This document shows, one piece after another, positions 26,225 through 35,046 of a DNA stretch of 64,000 bases. Below the pieces are notes generated by a model, which was not told the origin of the DNA, did no database searches, and saw only the letters and a program-made list of their open reading frames with translations. Each line of letters begins with the position of its first letter. The first letter of the stretch is position 1. Both the position numbers and the translations under genes were made by a program. Source of the DNA: Roseovarius sp. 217 (lineage in GTDB: Bacteria > Pseudomonadota > Alphaproteobacteria > Rhodobacterales > Rhodobacteraceae); assembly GCF_000152845.1 (NCBI RefSeq), contig NZ_CH902584.1:3699562-3763561 (forward strand), written 5' to 3'.

Positions 26225-26749
26225 ATGACTGACACCAAACCCCGCAAGGGGCTTAACCGGCGCGAGTTGCTCTCGCGATCTATCGCGGCGGGCGCAAGCT
26301 TTGTCGTCGGAACGGGCTTTGTCGCCAGCACCGATGCCGCTTGGGCGCTCGAGACCCAAGCGCTCAAGCCCGAGACCATGGCGGCGCTGATCCAGATGGC
26401 GCGCGATATCTATCCGCATGACCATCTGGCCGATGAATACTACGCCATCGCGGTCAAGGGCTATGACACGGCAGAGGCGGCCGAAGCCGTAGAGGCCGGG
26501 ATCGCAGGCCTCAACGCCGTAGCACAGGGCAAAGGTCACGCCGATTATCTCAGCGTCGGCTGGGAGCGTGACCGCGTGGACATCCTGCGCAGCATTGAGG
26601 ACAGCGCGTTCTTTCAACAGATCCGGGGCGGGCTAGTGACAGGGCTTTATAATCAAAAGGCGGTCTGGCCGCTCTTTGGCTATGAGGGCGAGTCCTTTAG
26701 CCAAGGCGGTTACATCAACCGCGGCTTTGACGACATCAATTGGCTTTAG
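26225..26749 (+). CDS. Tat-exported gluconate 2-dehydrogenase subunit 3-like protein
   Basis: 174-residue protein with a twin-arginine signal (LNRRELLSRSIAAG, then a hydrophobic stretch to about residue 40). The mature part (MAALIQMARDIYPHDHLADEYYA) matches the small subunit of membrane-bound GMC dehydrogenases. That subunit helps export and stability of the flavoprotein, which itself lacks a signal, by piggy-back Tat transport. The GMC gene starts 27 bases downstream, consistent with a complex. The usual cytochrome c subunit gene is not adjacent. Confidence 0.88.
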   Translation: MTDTKPRKGLNRRELLSRSIAAGASFVVGTGFVASTDAAWALETQALKPETMAALIQMARDIYPHDHLADEYYAIAVKGYDTAEAAEAVEAGIAGLNAVAQGKGHADYLSVGWERDRVDILRSIEDSAFFQQIRGGLVTGLYNQKAVWPLFGYEGESFSQGGYINRGFDDINWL

Positions 26750-26776
26750 GCCATAGCCATCGAGGGAGGAAAGACT

Positions 26777-28348
26777 ATGGCTGCACCTTTTGATTTTAAC
26801 GACGACTCTGTGATCGTCGTCATCGGCACCGGCGCGGGCGGCGGTGTGCTATCTAACGAACTGGCGCAACGCGGCGTGTCCGTGGTGGCGCTTGAGGCGG
26901 GCGGGCGCTATCTGCCGGAAGATTACATCAACGACGAATGGGAAAGTTTCGGGCAACTGGCCTGGCTCGATCCACGCACAACGTCCGGTGACTGGCGCGT
27001 GGCCAAGGATTTTTCTGGCCTACCCGCCTGGATCGTCAAGGCGGTGGGCGGCACCACAACCCACTGGGCCGGGGCCTCGATCCGGTTTCAGGACCATGAA
27101 TGGAAGGCCAAGACCAATTACGGACCCGTCCAGGGGGCAAATCTGCTCGACTGGCCCATCGACGCGGCCGAAATGGCCCCGTGGTATGATAAGGCCGAGG
27201 CAAAACTGGGCGTGACCCGCACCAACAATCTGGCTGGACTGCCGGGGAACAATAATTACAAGGTATTCGAGGCAGGCGCCAAGGCGCTTGGTTACAAAGA
27301 AGTCCACACCGGGCGCATGGCCATCAACTCTGAGGACTATGACGGGCGCATGGCCTGCCAGCAGACGGGCTTCTGCTTTCAGGGCTGCAAATGGGGCGCG
27401 AAATGGTCATCGGCCTACACAGACATCCCGCGCGGCGAGGCTACGGGCAATCTCGAGGTCCGCTCCAAGGCGCATGTCGCGCGTATCCTGCATGACGACA
27501 GCGGCAAGGTGACGGGTGTCGAGTATTTCGACGAGGCCGGCAACCTTCAGATGCAAATGGCGCGTGCCGTCTGCGTCGCGGGCAATTCGTTCGAATCGCC
27601 CAGGCTACTGCTCAACTCTGCCTCGTCGATGTTCCCCGATGGGCTTGCCAATTCCTCGGGTCAAGTGGGCCGCAACTACATGCGGCACATGACCGGCTCG
27701 GTTTACGGCGTGTTTGACAAGCCGGTGAAGATGTGGCGCGGCACGACCATGGCGGGCATCATTCAGGACGAAGCGCGGCACGATCCCTCGCGCGGTTTTG
27801 TGGGCGGCTATGAGCTGGAAACGCTGGCACTCGGCCTGCCCTTCATGGCGGCGTTCCTCGACCCCGGTTCGTGGGGCCGCGAGTTCACCACCGCGCTCGA
27901 CGCATACGAGAACATGGCCGGTATGTGGATTGTGGGCGAAGACATGCCGCAGGAAACCAACCGCGTCACGCTCAACCATGACGTCAAGGATCAGTGGGGC
28001 CTACCCGTGGCCAATGTGCATTTCTCCGACCATCCCAATGACGTCGCGATGCGCAATCATGCCTATAGCCGTGGCATCGCGGTATACGAGGCCGTGGGGG
28101 CCACGCGCACCTTCCCGACGCCGCCCTATCCCTCGACCCACAATCTCGGGACCAACCGTATGTCTGAAAACCCGCGCGACGGGGTGGTGAACAAATGGGG
28201 GCAAACCCATGACATCCCCAACCTCTTCGTCTCGGATGGCTCGCAATTCACCACGGGTGCTGCGGAAAACCCGACGCTGACGATCGTGGCTCTTGCGATG
28301 CGGCAGGCGGATCACATTGCAGGTGAACTCACACGCGGCAACCTCTGA
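26777..28348 (+). CDS. GMC family flavin dehydrogenase (periplasmic via partner)
   Basis: FAD enzyme of 523 residues that would oxidise a sugar or polyol. The N-terminal dinucleotide motif is VIGTGAGGGVLSNEL, followed by VVALEAGGRY. GGTTTHWAGAS is the FAD-covering loop, and the C-terminal catalytic region has HNLGTNRMS and the GAAENPTLTIVALAMRQADH end typical of gluconate/sorbosone-type GMC subunits. It has no signal peptide, consistent with co-export by the Tat protein encoded just upstream. The exact substrate is unknown. A hairpin follows 17 bases after the stop. Confidence 0.92.
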   Translation: MAAPFDFNDDSVIVVIGTGAGGGVLSNELAQRGVSVVALEAGGRYLPEDYINDEWESFGQLAWLDPRTTSGDWRVAKDFSGLPAWIVKAVGGTTTHWAGASIRFQDHEWKAKTNYGPVQGANLLDWPIDAAEMAPWYDKAEAKLGVTRTNNLAGLPGNNNYKVFEAGAKALGYKEVHTGRMAINSEDYDGRMACQQTGFCFQGCKWGAKWSSAYTDIPRGEATGNLEVRSKAHVARILHDDSGKVTGVEYFDEAGNLQMQMARAVCVAGNSFESPRLLLNSASSMFPDGLANSSGQVGRNYMRHMTGSVYGVFDKPVKMWRGTTMAGIIQDEARHDPSRGFVGGYELETLALGLPFMAAFLDPGSWGREFTTALDAYENMAGMWIVGEDMPQETNRVTLNHDVKDQWGLPVANVHFSDHPNDVAMRNHAYSRGIAVYEAVGATRTFPTPPYPSTHNLGTNRMSENPRDGVVNKWGQTHDIPNLFVSDGSQFTTGAAENPTLTIVALAMRQADHIAGELTRGNL

Positions 28349-28365
28349 TCGGTTGCCCCGTCCCT

Positions 28366-28402
28366 CCCCCGGTGCCTCAGACTCTCCCCGAGGCGCCGGG
28401 GG
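28366..28402. terminator. Hairpin between the GMC gene and the convergent DUF1330-like gene
   Basis: Thirteen-base arms CCCCCGGTGCCTC / GAGGCGCCGGGGG pair with one G-T wobble around an 11-base loop. It sits between two converging stops (28348 and 28411). There is no strong T run, so it may be a terminator for both sides or a rho-assisted stop. Confidence 0.65.
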
Positions 28403-28410
28403 AAATGGGC

Positions 28411-28737
28411 TTAGCCTTTTGGAAGATAGGAGATGGAACCGGCGGCGTCCGTGTCGTCTATCACCCAAAAATGTCCCTCGCTCCCCGCCTGACGGGATTT
28501 GGCGAGCGGAGCATACTCAGGGTCATGTGCAAAGGCGTGCGCAGCCTCAGCCGACGGAAACTCAATCAGCGCGATAAGAGTGGTATCAGGCGCGAGTCCT
28601 TCCAAGGTCTCAATATTGGCGCTACGCGACAGATACCGTCCTCCGTGTTTTGCCGCGATGTCATGCGTCCTAGCAGCATAGTCCGGCACCCAGGCATCAT
28701 TCGTGATCTTCACCTGCGCGATTAGATAGGCTGGCAT
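28411..28737 (-). CDS. DUF1330 family protein
   Basis: 108-residue ferredoxin-like (dimeric alpha-beta barrel) protein. The N-terminus MPAYLIAQVKITND, the GGRYLSRSANIETLEG middle and LIEFPSAEAAHAFAHDPEYAPL are typical for DUF1330. The function is not established. The start at 28737 has a strong ribosome site (AGGAGGAGG) 7 bases upstream. An in-frame extension up to 28929 runs through Arg-rich, non-coding-like sequence and is not used. Confidence 0.88.
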   Translation of the reverse strand: MPAYLIAQVKITNDAWVPDYAARTHDIAAKHGGRYLSRSANIETLEGLAPDTTLIALIEFPSAEAAHAFAHDPEYAPLAKSRQAGSEGHFWVIDDTDAAGSISYLPKG

Positions 28738-28898
28738 GCGTTTCCTCCTCCTATTGCAGGCCCTCTTCCCACGACCCAAACGCCGAGCGAGCCTAGCATG
28801 CTCCAGGAAATTACGGGGCTTTTTGACCATCCTACTTACGTCGCACCTGACCCATTCAAGTTGACGACAAAAATTTACGGTCCCTGGCAATTTTCCTC

Positions 28899-28925
28899 TT
28901 GCAGCCGCGCGCCAGAGTTTATAGA
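28899..28925 (+). promoter_or_regulatory. Predicted promoter of the tRNA-Gly gene
   Basis: TTGCAG (28899-28904) and TATAGA (28920-28925) with a 15-base spacer, or 16 if the -35 is read as CTTGCA. The tRNA begins 20 bases downstream of the -10 box. The short spacer lowers confidence. Confidence 0.45.
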
Positions 28926-28944
28926 TCACGCCTCACCCAAGGAT

Positions 28945-29019
28945 GCGGGCGTAGCTCAGGGGTAGAGCATAACCTTGCCAAGGTTAGGGTCGGGCGTTCG
29001 AATCGCCTCGCCCGCTCCA
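28945..29019 (+). tRNA. tRNA-Gly (anticodon GCC), CCA encoded
   Basis: Cloverleaf by eye: acceptor GCGGGCG/CGCCCGC, D-stem GCTC/GAGC, anticodon stem TAACC/GGTTA with loop TTGCCAA (anticodon GCC), T-stem GGGCG/CGCCT with loop TTCGAAT, discriminator T, then CCA. Its length is 75 with CCA. It stands alone between the DUF1330-like gene and hisB. Confidence 0.97.
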
Positions 29020-29141
29020 AATTTCCTTACAATTAAAGAAATTTGGGGCGATCCGCCGGGGGGATCGTGACATTCCGCGCTTGGCGCTTGGCCTGCACCG
29101 CAGAGCGCAGTATAGAGCCACAAAAGCTTGACGGAGGCCCC

Positions 29142-29729
29142 ATGCGCAGCGCCACAATCACCCGTAAGACCGCCGAAACCGACATCACCGTTGACGTCAA
29201 TCTTGACGGCTCCGGTCGCTATGACACTCAGACCGGCGTGGGGTTCTTTGATCACATGCTGGATCAACTCGCGCGGCATTCTTTGATCGACATGACAATA
29301 CGATGTGCTGGCGACCTGCACATTGACGATCACCACACGGTCGAAGACGTGGGAATCGCTCTCGGTCAGGCGCTCTCGCAGGCCCTCGGAGACAAACGTG
29401 GCATCCGCCGTTACGGAGCCTGTCTGTTGCCAATGGATGACGCGCTGGTGCGCGCGGCACTTGATCTGTCGGGGCGACCCTATCTGGTGTGGCACATGGA
29501 CCTGCCCACGCCCAAGATCGGGACATTCGACACCGAACTCGTGCGTGAGTTCTTTCAGGCCCTCAGCACCCATGGCGGCATCACGCTGCATGTGGACGCG
29601 CTGCACGGGATCAACAGCCACCACATGGCAGAGGCCGCGTTCAAGGCGGTAGCGCGCAGTCTGCGCGAGGCGGTTGAGACCGATCCGCGCAAAGCGGATG
29701 CGATTCCCTCTACCAAAGGCAGTCTCTGA
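29142..29729 (+). CDS. hisB: Imidazoleglycerol-phosphate dehydratase
   Basis: Sixth step of histidine synthesis, a manganese enzyme of 195 residues (the monofunctional form, without the phosphatase domain of E. coli HisB). Metal-binding histidine clusters are clear: [32 protein letters not shown] and [14 protein letters not shown]. The ATG at 29142 follows ACGGAGG. hisH begins 3 bases after the stop. Confidence 0.97.
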   Translation: MRSATITRKTAETDITVDVNLDGSGRYDTQTGVGFFDHMLDQLARHSLIDMTIRCAGDLHIDDHHTVEDVGIALGQALSQALGDKRGIRRYGACLLPMDDALVRAALDLSGRPYLVWHMDLPTPKIGTFDTELVREFFQALSTHGGITLHVDALHGINSHHMAEAAFKAVARSLREAVETDPRKADAIPSTKGSL

Positions 29730-29732
29730 CAC

Positions 29733-30371
29733 ATGACCACTGTCATCGTCGACTACGAGAGTGGCAACCTGCACTCGGCTGAAAAGGCGTTTCAGCGCAT
29801 GGCGTCCGAGACCGGCGCGGGCACTGTCATCGTCACCTCAGACCCCGATGTCATCCGCGCCGCAACCCGGATCGTTTTACCGGGGGACGGCGCATTTCCC
29901 GCATGCCGCAAGGCGCTCTATGATCACCGCGGTGTCTTTGAGGCTATAGAGGACGCAGTGATTACGCAGGCCCGCCCCTTCATGGGGATTTGCATCGGCA
30001 TGCAGATGTTGGCAACGCGCGGAATGGAATATGAGGAAACAGCCGGGTTCGATTGGATTGGGGGGGCGGTCGAGCACATTGAGCCATCTGATCCCGCGCT
30101 CAAGGTGCCACATATGGGCTGGAATGACCTGGTGATTGACAACCCGCACCCAATCTTTGACGGAGTTAGTACCGGCGATCACGCCTATTTCGTGCACTCC
30201 TACCACTTCCGCGTGACCGACCCGGCACATCTTCTGGCGCATGTTGATTATGCTGAGGCAATCACCGCCGTTGTCGGACGCGATACGATCGTCGGCACGC
30301 AGTTCCACCCTGAGAAAAGCCAGCAAACCGGCCTTCGACTGATTGCCAATTTCCTGCGCTGGAAACCTTGA
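29733..30371 (+). CDS. hisH: Imidazole glycerol phosphate synthase, glutaminase subunit
   Basis: Class I glutamine amidotransferase of 212 residues that feeds ammonia to HisF (gene at 33677). The catalytic Cys87 lies in MGICIGMQML, and the His/Glu pair in QFHPEKSQ near residue 192. The GDGAFPACR segment corresponds to the PGVG oxyanion region of HisH, here PGDG. It is coupled to hisB by a 3-base gap, and its TGA directly abuts the glutaminase ATG. Confidence 0.96.
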   Translation: MTTVIVDYESGNLHSAEKAFQRMASETGAGTVIVTSDPDVIRAATRIVLPGDGAFPACRKALYDHRGVFEAIEDAVITQARPFMGICIGMQMLATRGMEYEETAGFDWIGGAVEHIEPSDPALKVPHMGWNDLVIDNPHPIFDGVSTGDHAYFVHSYHFRVTDPAHLLAHVDYAEAITAVVGRDTIVGTQFHPEKSQQTGLRLIANFLRWKP

Positions 30372-31322
30372 ATGCCTCGCGCAGCTGCCGCGCTCCAGAC
30401 TGTGCTGGATGAGATCACGGAGATTGCCCGGGCCTCTGAGAACCGGGGCAAGGTGGCGGACTACATTCCAGAGCTGGCTGGGGTGAACCCCGACCAATTC
30501 GCCATAGCCGTTGCTCGCCCCGGCCAACCGCCGCTGGTTGCGGGTGATGTGGATGTGCCGTTTTCCATCCAATCTGTGTCAAAGGTGTTCATGCTGGCGC
30601 TTGCGCTTGGCAAACTAGGAGACAGGCTCTGGTCACGAGTCGGACGTGAGCCATCGGGGCTGTCGTTTGACTCGATGCTGCTTTTGGAACTGGAAAAAGG
30701 CTATCCACGCAACCCGTTCATCAACGCGGGCGCTATCGTCACAACCGATGCGGTCTTGCAAGGGTCAACCCCGCGAGAGGCCCTTGGTGCACTTTTGCGA
30801 TTCATCCGTGCCGCAGCGGGGGACGAGGCGATTCACATCAATGAGCGCGTCGCGCAATCCGAGATTGCGACCGGTCACCGCAATTTTGCGCTCGCCCACT
30901 ACCTGAGCTCGCACGAAAACCTCAAGAACGCCCCAGACTTGACCCTTGGTACGTATTTTCACCAATGCGCGGTCGAGATGACCTGCGCGCAATTGGCCAA
31001 TGCAGGGCTCTTTCTGGTTGGTGGGGCTGGGGCACCGCGACTGGTGTCAGAGGCGCGTATCCGTCGAATCAATGCGTTGATGATGACCTGCGGGCATTAT
31101 GACGGGTCAGGCGACTATGCCTTTCGTGTGGGGCTGCCGGGCAAGAGCGGAGTGGGCGGCGGTATCCTGTCGATCGTGCCGGGTATCGCCTCGATTGCGG
31201 TCTGGTCGCCGGGGCTCAATCACTACGGCAACTCCAAGCTTGGCACCGAAGCAATGGAGCGGCTCGCGTCGCGCACAGGCTGGTCGGTCTTCGGGCCCGA
31301 CACCCGGCAGACTGACGGATAA
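30372..31322 (+). CDS. glsA: Glutaminase A (beta-lactamase-like fold)
   Basis: Hydrolyses glutamine to glutamate and ammonia. The serine-dependent SxxK site is S68-V-S-K71 in [11 protein letters not shown]. Other family motifs are [16 protein letters not shown] and [12 protein letters not shown]. At 316 residues it is slightly longer than the usual 305-310. The ATG abuts the hisH stop, so it is translated from the histidine transcript. This is an unusual place for the gene; whether it has a role beside the HisH/HisF glutamine reaction is unknown. Confidence 0.95.
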   Translation: MPRAAAALQTVLDEITEIARASENRGKVADYIPELAGVNPDQFAIAVARPGQPPLVAGDVDVPFSIQSVSKVFMLALALGKLGDRLWSRVGREPSGLSFDSMLLLELEKGYPRNPFINAGAIVTTDAVLQGSTPREALGALLRFIRAAAGDEAIHINERVAQSEIATGHRNFALAHYLSSHENLKNAPDLTLGTYFHQCAVEMTCAQLANAGLFLVGGAGAPRLVSEARIRRINALMMTCGHYDGSGDYAFRVGLPGKSGVGGGILSIVPGIASIAVWSPGLNHYGNSKLGTEAMERLASRTGWSVFGPDTRQTDG

Positions 31323-31353
31323 GGGCCGATCTCAAAACTCAGCCACTGAACGC

Positions 31354-31788
31354 CTATTTCTCCCACAAACGCGGCTCTGCCATTTCAATGGAATTCCCCG
31401 CTGGATCGCGAAAATAGAGGGATCGTGCCCCGTTCGGCCAGTGAAAATCCGCCTCGATCTCGACACCTGCAGCCTCAAGTCGTGCACACCAATCATCGAG
31501 CGCCAGCCCTTCGACCGCAAAACAGAAATGGCCCGGCCCTTGGGCGCCATGCGCCGGGACTGGCAGTTCGGGATTGTTTGGTGGTTTACACGTTTCTTCG
31601 GGGTTGAAGATCAACAGGATGCCGGCACCCACTCGGTAAAACACATGGCGATTTCCAACCCGCACGATCGGATCGAGCCCGAGGATGTCACCATAAAACC
31701 GCTCTGCCGCGTCAATATCCGACACGTAGAGGGCCGCCTCAAGAAGTGCGGCTGGCGGCGTGGCGAAGGGAAGGTTGTGATCCATCAT
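31354..31788 (-). CDS. VOC family protein (glyoxalase/bleomycin-resistance fold)
   Basis: 145-residue single-chain VOC protein. Seen are LEAALYVSDIDAAERFYGDILGL, RHVFYRVGAGILLIF, GPGHFCFAVEGLALDDW (metal His), and the C-terminal SLYFRDPAGNSIEMAEP (metal Glu). Substrate unknown; enzymes and binding proteins share this fold. Two ATGs in tandem (31788, 31785) compete as start. It lies opposite to and inside the histidine gene region. Confidence 0.85.
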   Translation of the reverse strand: MMDHNLPFATPPAALLEAALYVSDIDAAERFYGDILGLDPIVRVGNRHVFYRVGAGILLIFNPEETCKPPNNPELPVPAHGAQGPGHFCFAVEGLALDDWCARLEAAGVEIEADFHWPNGARSLYFRDPAGNSIEMAEPRLWEK

Positions 31789-31856
31789 GGTGACATCATA
31801 ACGCAGATGCAGATCTGACCAAACCGTCCCCTCGCGAATGCAATGCGACGTCGCGC

Positions 31857-32246
31857 TTACTTGACCTTTTGCCAAGTGCCTCCGTCGCGACAAATACCCA
31901 GAACGCAGCCACTAACCTTGAGCGTCTCGCCGGTCAATTGCAGCTTGGAATTATAGGTCTTGTCGCGGTCGGGCGAATAGACTTTGCCCTTGTATTCCCC
32001 GTCGCCAGTAGGGGCGGTTTCGGAAATGATCTGACGACCGATATTCTTGCTTTCCATCTCCTTGCCGTCGACATCAAAAGATTTGACCAACGTTCCGCAG
32101 AGCTTTGCACCACAGGGCGCAACCACGATCAACCCGGAATGGCCGTTGTCATCCTTGGCGGTGCGCCACGTTCCCAAGAGCGGTTCAGCCATCGCCATCC
32201 CGGCCCCCATCGTGAACACCACCGTCATCATCACCAGTTTACGCAT
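31857..32246 (-). CDS. DUF2147 domain protein, exported
   Basis: 129-residue protein with a cleavable signal (MRKLVMMTVVFTMGAGMAMA, cut after AMA). The mature part reads EPLLGTWRTAKDDNGHSGLI, then CGAKLCGTLVKSF and LKVSGCVLGICRDGGTWQKV, the conserved pattern of DUF2147 with paired cysteines. It is probably periplasmic with a beta-barrel fold. The function is not known. The ribosome site AGGGAGGAAC precedes the chosen ATG. Confidence 0.88.
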   Translation of the reverse strand: MRKLVMMTVVFTMGAGMAMAEPLLGTWRTAKDDNGHSGLIVVAPCGAKLCGTLVKSFDVDGKEMESKNIGRQIISETAPTGDGEYKGKVYSPDRDKTYNSKLQLTGETLKVSGCVLGICRDGGTWQKVK

Positions 32247-32379
32247 GTCTGTTCCTCCCTGACATCCGCAGGAAACCTGTGCCATTGGCATGGCACAAAT
32301 CAAGTCTGACGTCGGGTCGCGTTGCATTTCTCCCGCTCTCATGCCAAAGGCCGGACACCCAAAGATGAAAGGCCCCGCG

Positions 32380-33102
32380 ATGATCCTCTATCCTGCAATC
32401 GACCTCAAGGACGGCAAGGCCGTGCGTCTCGTGCGTGGCGATATGGAGCGCGCGACGGTGTTCAATGAAGATCCGGCAGCGCAGGCTTTGGACTTTGTCG
32501 CCGCGGGCTGCGAATGGCTGCATCTGGTGGATCTTAATGGTGCCTTCGCCGGGGCGCCGGTCAACGCGGCACCGGTCGAGGCGATCTTGGCCGCCTGCAA
32601 AGTGCCTGCACAACTTGGCGGCGGCATCCGAGATATGGCGACCATTGAGGGCTGGCTCGACAAGGGGTTGGCCCGGGTGATTCTTGGAACAATAGCGGTG
32701 GAGAATCCCGCCCTCGTGCGCGAGGCCGCGCGCGCCTTTCCGGGGCAGGTGGCGGTGGGGATTGACGCGCGGGGTGGCCGTGTGGCGACCAAGGGCTGGG
32801 CCACCGAGACCGATGTTGACGCGACCGATCTGGCACGATCCTTTGAGGATGCCGGGGTGGCGGCGATCATCTACACCGACATCAACCGCGACGGGGCCAT
32901 GCAGGGCCCCAATGTCGAGGCGACGGCGGCGCTTGCCCGTTCTGTCAGCATCCCGGTCATTGCCTCGGGCGGCGTATCGTCGCTCGAAGACCTGATCGCG
33001 CTGCGCGATTGTGGCGTGACGCTGAATGGGGCCATTTCGGGTCGCGCGCTCTATGATGGAGCACTCGACCTCACGGCAGCCTTGGCCGCGCTCAGGGGCT
33101 GA
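32380..33102 (+). CDS. hisA: Phosphoribosylformimino-5-aminoimidazole carboxamide ribotide isomerase
   Basis: TIM-barrel isomerase of histidine synthesis, 240 residues. The general base D8 lies in [12 protein letters not shown], followed by KAVRLVRGD. The second catalytic Asp is in [14 protein letters not shown], and the phosphate site is [13 protein letters not shown]. The start at 32380 is preferred over one 15 bases upstream because the protein then begins at the first barrel strand. The last codons form half of a perfect hairpin (33077-33117). Confidence 0.96.
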   Translation: MILYPAIDLKDGKAVRLVRGDMERATVFNEDPAAQALDFVAAGCEWLHLVDLNGAFAGAPVNAAPVEAILAACKVPAQLGGGIRDMATIEGWLDKGLARVILGTIAVENPALVREAARAFPGQVAVGIDARGGRVATKGWATETDVDATDLARSFEDAGVAAIIYTDINRDGAMQGPNVEATAALARSVSIPVIASGGVSSLEDLIALRDCGVTLNGAISGRALYDGALDLTAALAALRG

Positions 33103-33144
33103 ACGCGGCCAAGGCTGTCGCTTACTGTTCTGCGGCCTTGGCCG
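33077..33144. terminator. Three-arm hairpin region between hisA and the convergent DUF302-like gene
   Basis: CAGCCTTGGCCGCG (33077-33090) pairs perfectly with CGCGGCCAAGGCTG (33104-33117). The middle arm can instead pair over 10 bases with GCCTTGGCCG (33135-33144) inside the 3' end of the opposing gene. Each gene could thus use the shared middle arm as its terminator. No T run follows. Confidence 0.6.
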
Positions 33145-33574
33145 TCAGTTTCCCAAGCGCGCCGGTCATCATCTTGATATAGTCAGCGTCGTCGTTGATC
33201 CCGGTGTCTTCAAACATATCCTCGGGGTCCTGATAGACGAGCCATGTCTCGCCCGCGCCATCCTGATAAACCAGCACTTTCATAGGCAAAAAGAGCCCTG
33301 CCACCGGGTCATCCTGCATCGCCGCCGTACCCATTTTCGGGTTGCCGAAGATCAACACTTGTGAAGGATCAAGCGCCAGATCCACACTTGCGGCACCTTC
33401 CGCATGATCCACCCGTGCAAAGACCGTGGCCCCAGCACCGGTGACGGCCGCCTCCAAGCGGTCCATGGTCGTTGCGACGTCACTGGTGGATTTGACCTTG
33501 ATGATGTCATCTTCATCACCGAGTGCAGGAAACGCAGTGAGAGTTATCGCGGCTGCGACAAGAAAACGCTTCAT
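33122..33574 (-). CDS. DUF302 domain protein, exported
   Basis: 150-residue protein with a signal peptide (MKRFLVAAAITLTAFPALG) and a DUF302 domain: DVATTMDRLEAAVTGAGATVFARVDH, then VLIFGNPKMGTAAMQ and LPMKVLVYQD. The fold is common in periplasmic proteins of unknown function. The ribosome site AAGGAGT lies 5 bases before the ATG. It is transcribed against the histidine genes. Confidence 0.9.
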   Translation of the reverse strand: MKRFLVAAAITLTAFPALGDEDDIIKVKSTSDVATTMDRLEAAVTGAGATVFARVDHAEGAASVDLALDPSQVLIFGNPKMGTAAMQDDPVAGLFLPMKVLVYQDGAGETWLVYQDPEDMFEDTGINDDADYIKMMTGALGKLTAKAAEQ

Positions 33575-33676
33575 GGTAAACTCCTTCATTTGCAACTCTT
33601 TTATGGGTCATATCCTCTGGCATGTGAACCGATTTGCCCATAAACAACGGCGTGAAATCTTTGTAACAGCGGTAAA

Positions 33677-34441
33677 ATGCTCAAGACCCGTATCATCCCC
33701 TGTCTCGATGTTGCCGATGGCCGCGTGGTCAAAGGTGTAAACTTTGTCGATCTGCGGGATGCAGGCGATCCAGTCGACGCCGCGCGTGCCTATGATGCAG
33801 CGGGGGCAGATGAGCTTTGCTTTCTGGACATACACGCCACGCATGAGAATCGCGGCACAATGTTCGATGTGGTCCGGCGCACTGCTGAACACTGCTATAT
33901 TCCGTTGACCGTAGGGGGCGGCGTGCGCAGTGCGCAGGATGTACGCGCTCTGCTCCTCGCAGGGGCGGACAAGGTCAGCTTCAACTCCGCTGCCGTGGCT
34001 GATCCCGATGTCGTAGCCCGTGCGGCCGATCAGTTTGGCAGCCAGTGCATCGTTGTAGCCATCGACGCCAAGACCGTATCCCCCGGCAGATGGGAGATTT
34101 TCTCCCATGGCGGGCGCAGGCCCACGGGCATTGACGCGGTGGACTTCGCGCGAACGGTTGCAGCCAAAGGCGCAGGTGAAATTCTGTTGACCTCGATGGA
34201 CCGCGACGGCACACGCGCCGGCTTCAACATCCCTCTCACACGTGCGATTGCCGATGCGGTGCATATTCCCGTGATCGCCTCAGGAGGCGTTGGCACACTT
34301 GACCACCTCGTTGAAGGCGTGACCGAAGGCCATGCCTCGGCCGTCCTCGCCGCCTCGATCTTTCATTTCGGCACCTACACCATTGCAGAGGCCAAGGCGC
34401 ATATGGCCGCCGCTGGCATTCCCATGAGGCTGGCCGCATGA
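33677..34441 (+). CDS. hisF: Imidazole glycerol phosphate synthase, cyclase subunit
   Basis: TIM-barrel cyclase, 254 residues, that uses ammonia from HisH to form imidazole glycerol phosphate and AICAR. D11 lies in [19 protein letters not shown], and the second catalytic Asp sits in the IDAKTV strand. [14 protein letters not shown] and [14 protein letters not shown] are the later barrel strands with the phosphate site. The stop overlaps hisE (ATGA). Confidence 0.97.
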   Translation: MLKTRIIPCLDVADGRVVKGVNFVDLRDAGDPVDAARAYDAAGADELCFLDIHATHENRGTMFDVVRRTAEHCYIPLTVGGGVRSAQDVRALLLAGADKVSFNSAAVADPDVVARAADQFGSQCIVVAIDAKTVSPGRWEIFSHGGRRPTGIDAVDFARTVAAKGAGEILLTSMDRDGTRAGFNIPLTRAIADAVHIPVIASGGVGTLDHLVEGVTEGHASAVLAASIFHFGTYTIAEAKAHMAAAGIPMRLAA

Positions 34442-34752
34442 CGCTTGACGATCTCGCCCGTACCATCGCCGCGCGCGCAAGCGCAGATCCCGAGAGCAGT
34501 TGGACAGCAAAGCTGTTGGCCAAAGGCCCCGAGAAATGTGCCGAGAAGTTCGGGGAAGAAGCGATTGAGGCAATCATTGAGGCCGTTAAAGGCGACAGAA
34601 CCCGTCTCACGTCAGAGGCCGCCGACGTCCTATTTCATCTTCTCGTCATGCTGCAATCGCGCAACGTCGCCCTATCTGATGTGATGGTCGAACTGGACCG
34701 CCGTCAGGGCAGCTCTGGAATCGCAGAAAAAGCCTCTCGTTCGAAAGACTAA
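34438..34752 (+). CDS. hisE: Phosphoribosyl-ATP diphosphatase
   Basis: Second step of histidine synthesis as a stand-alone 104-residue protein (not fused to HisI). It has the all-alpha NTP pyrophosphohydrolase pattern: [29 protein letters not shown] with the metal-binding EExxE, then [16 protein letters not shown] (ExxD). It is coupled to hisF through ATGA. The next gene begins 3 bases after its stop. Confidence 0.95.
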   Translation: MTLDDLARTIAARASADPESSWTAKLLAKGPEKCAEKFGEEAIEAIIEAVKGDRTRLTSEAADVLFHLLVMLQSRNVALSDVMVELDRRQGSSGIAEKASRSKD

Positions 34753-34755
34753 GAC

Positions 34756-35046
34756 ATGATTCGCCATATCGTATTCTTTTCCGCCACCAACCCGGATGAC
34801 GTTGAGCGCATTCGCGAGGGTCTGATGATGCTCGCCAGCATTCCGCATTCCACCCATTTCGAGGTGGGGCGCAACCTTCAGAGCGATGCCATCTCAGCCG
34901 AGCGGGTTGATTTGGTGGTCTATGCCGAATTCACGGATGAAACGGCCCTCGCCGCCTATAAGGCGGATCCGATTTACGCCGATTGCATTGCCTTGGTTCG
35001 CCCCTTGCGCGAATTGCGCATCGCTGCGGACTTCAAGTCTGACTAG
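34756..35046 (+). CDS. Dabb (stress-responsive alpha/beta barrel) protein
   Basis: 96-residue small dimeric-barrel protein. MIRHIVFFSATNPDDVERIREGLMML carries the Dabb His near residue 4, followed by HFEVGRNLQSD and VVYAEFTDETALAAYKADP. No enzymatic role can be assigned. It is probably co-transcribed with hisF-hisE (3-base gap) and overlaps the convergent threonylcarbamoyl-AMP synthase gene by 4 bases at the 3' ends. Confidence 0.87.
   Translation: MIRHIVFFSATNPDDVERIREGLMMLASIPHSTHFEVGRNLQSDAISAERVDLVVYAEFTDETALAAYKADPIYADCIALVRPLRELRIAADFKSD

Noticed and set aside
28861..28905. Sigma-54 promoter from TGGCA and TTGCA words before tRNA-Gly
   Set aside because: The gap between the two words is 9 bases rather than about 6, so it does not fit; a sigma-70 pair overlaps it.
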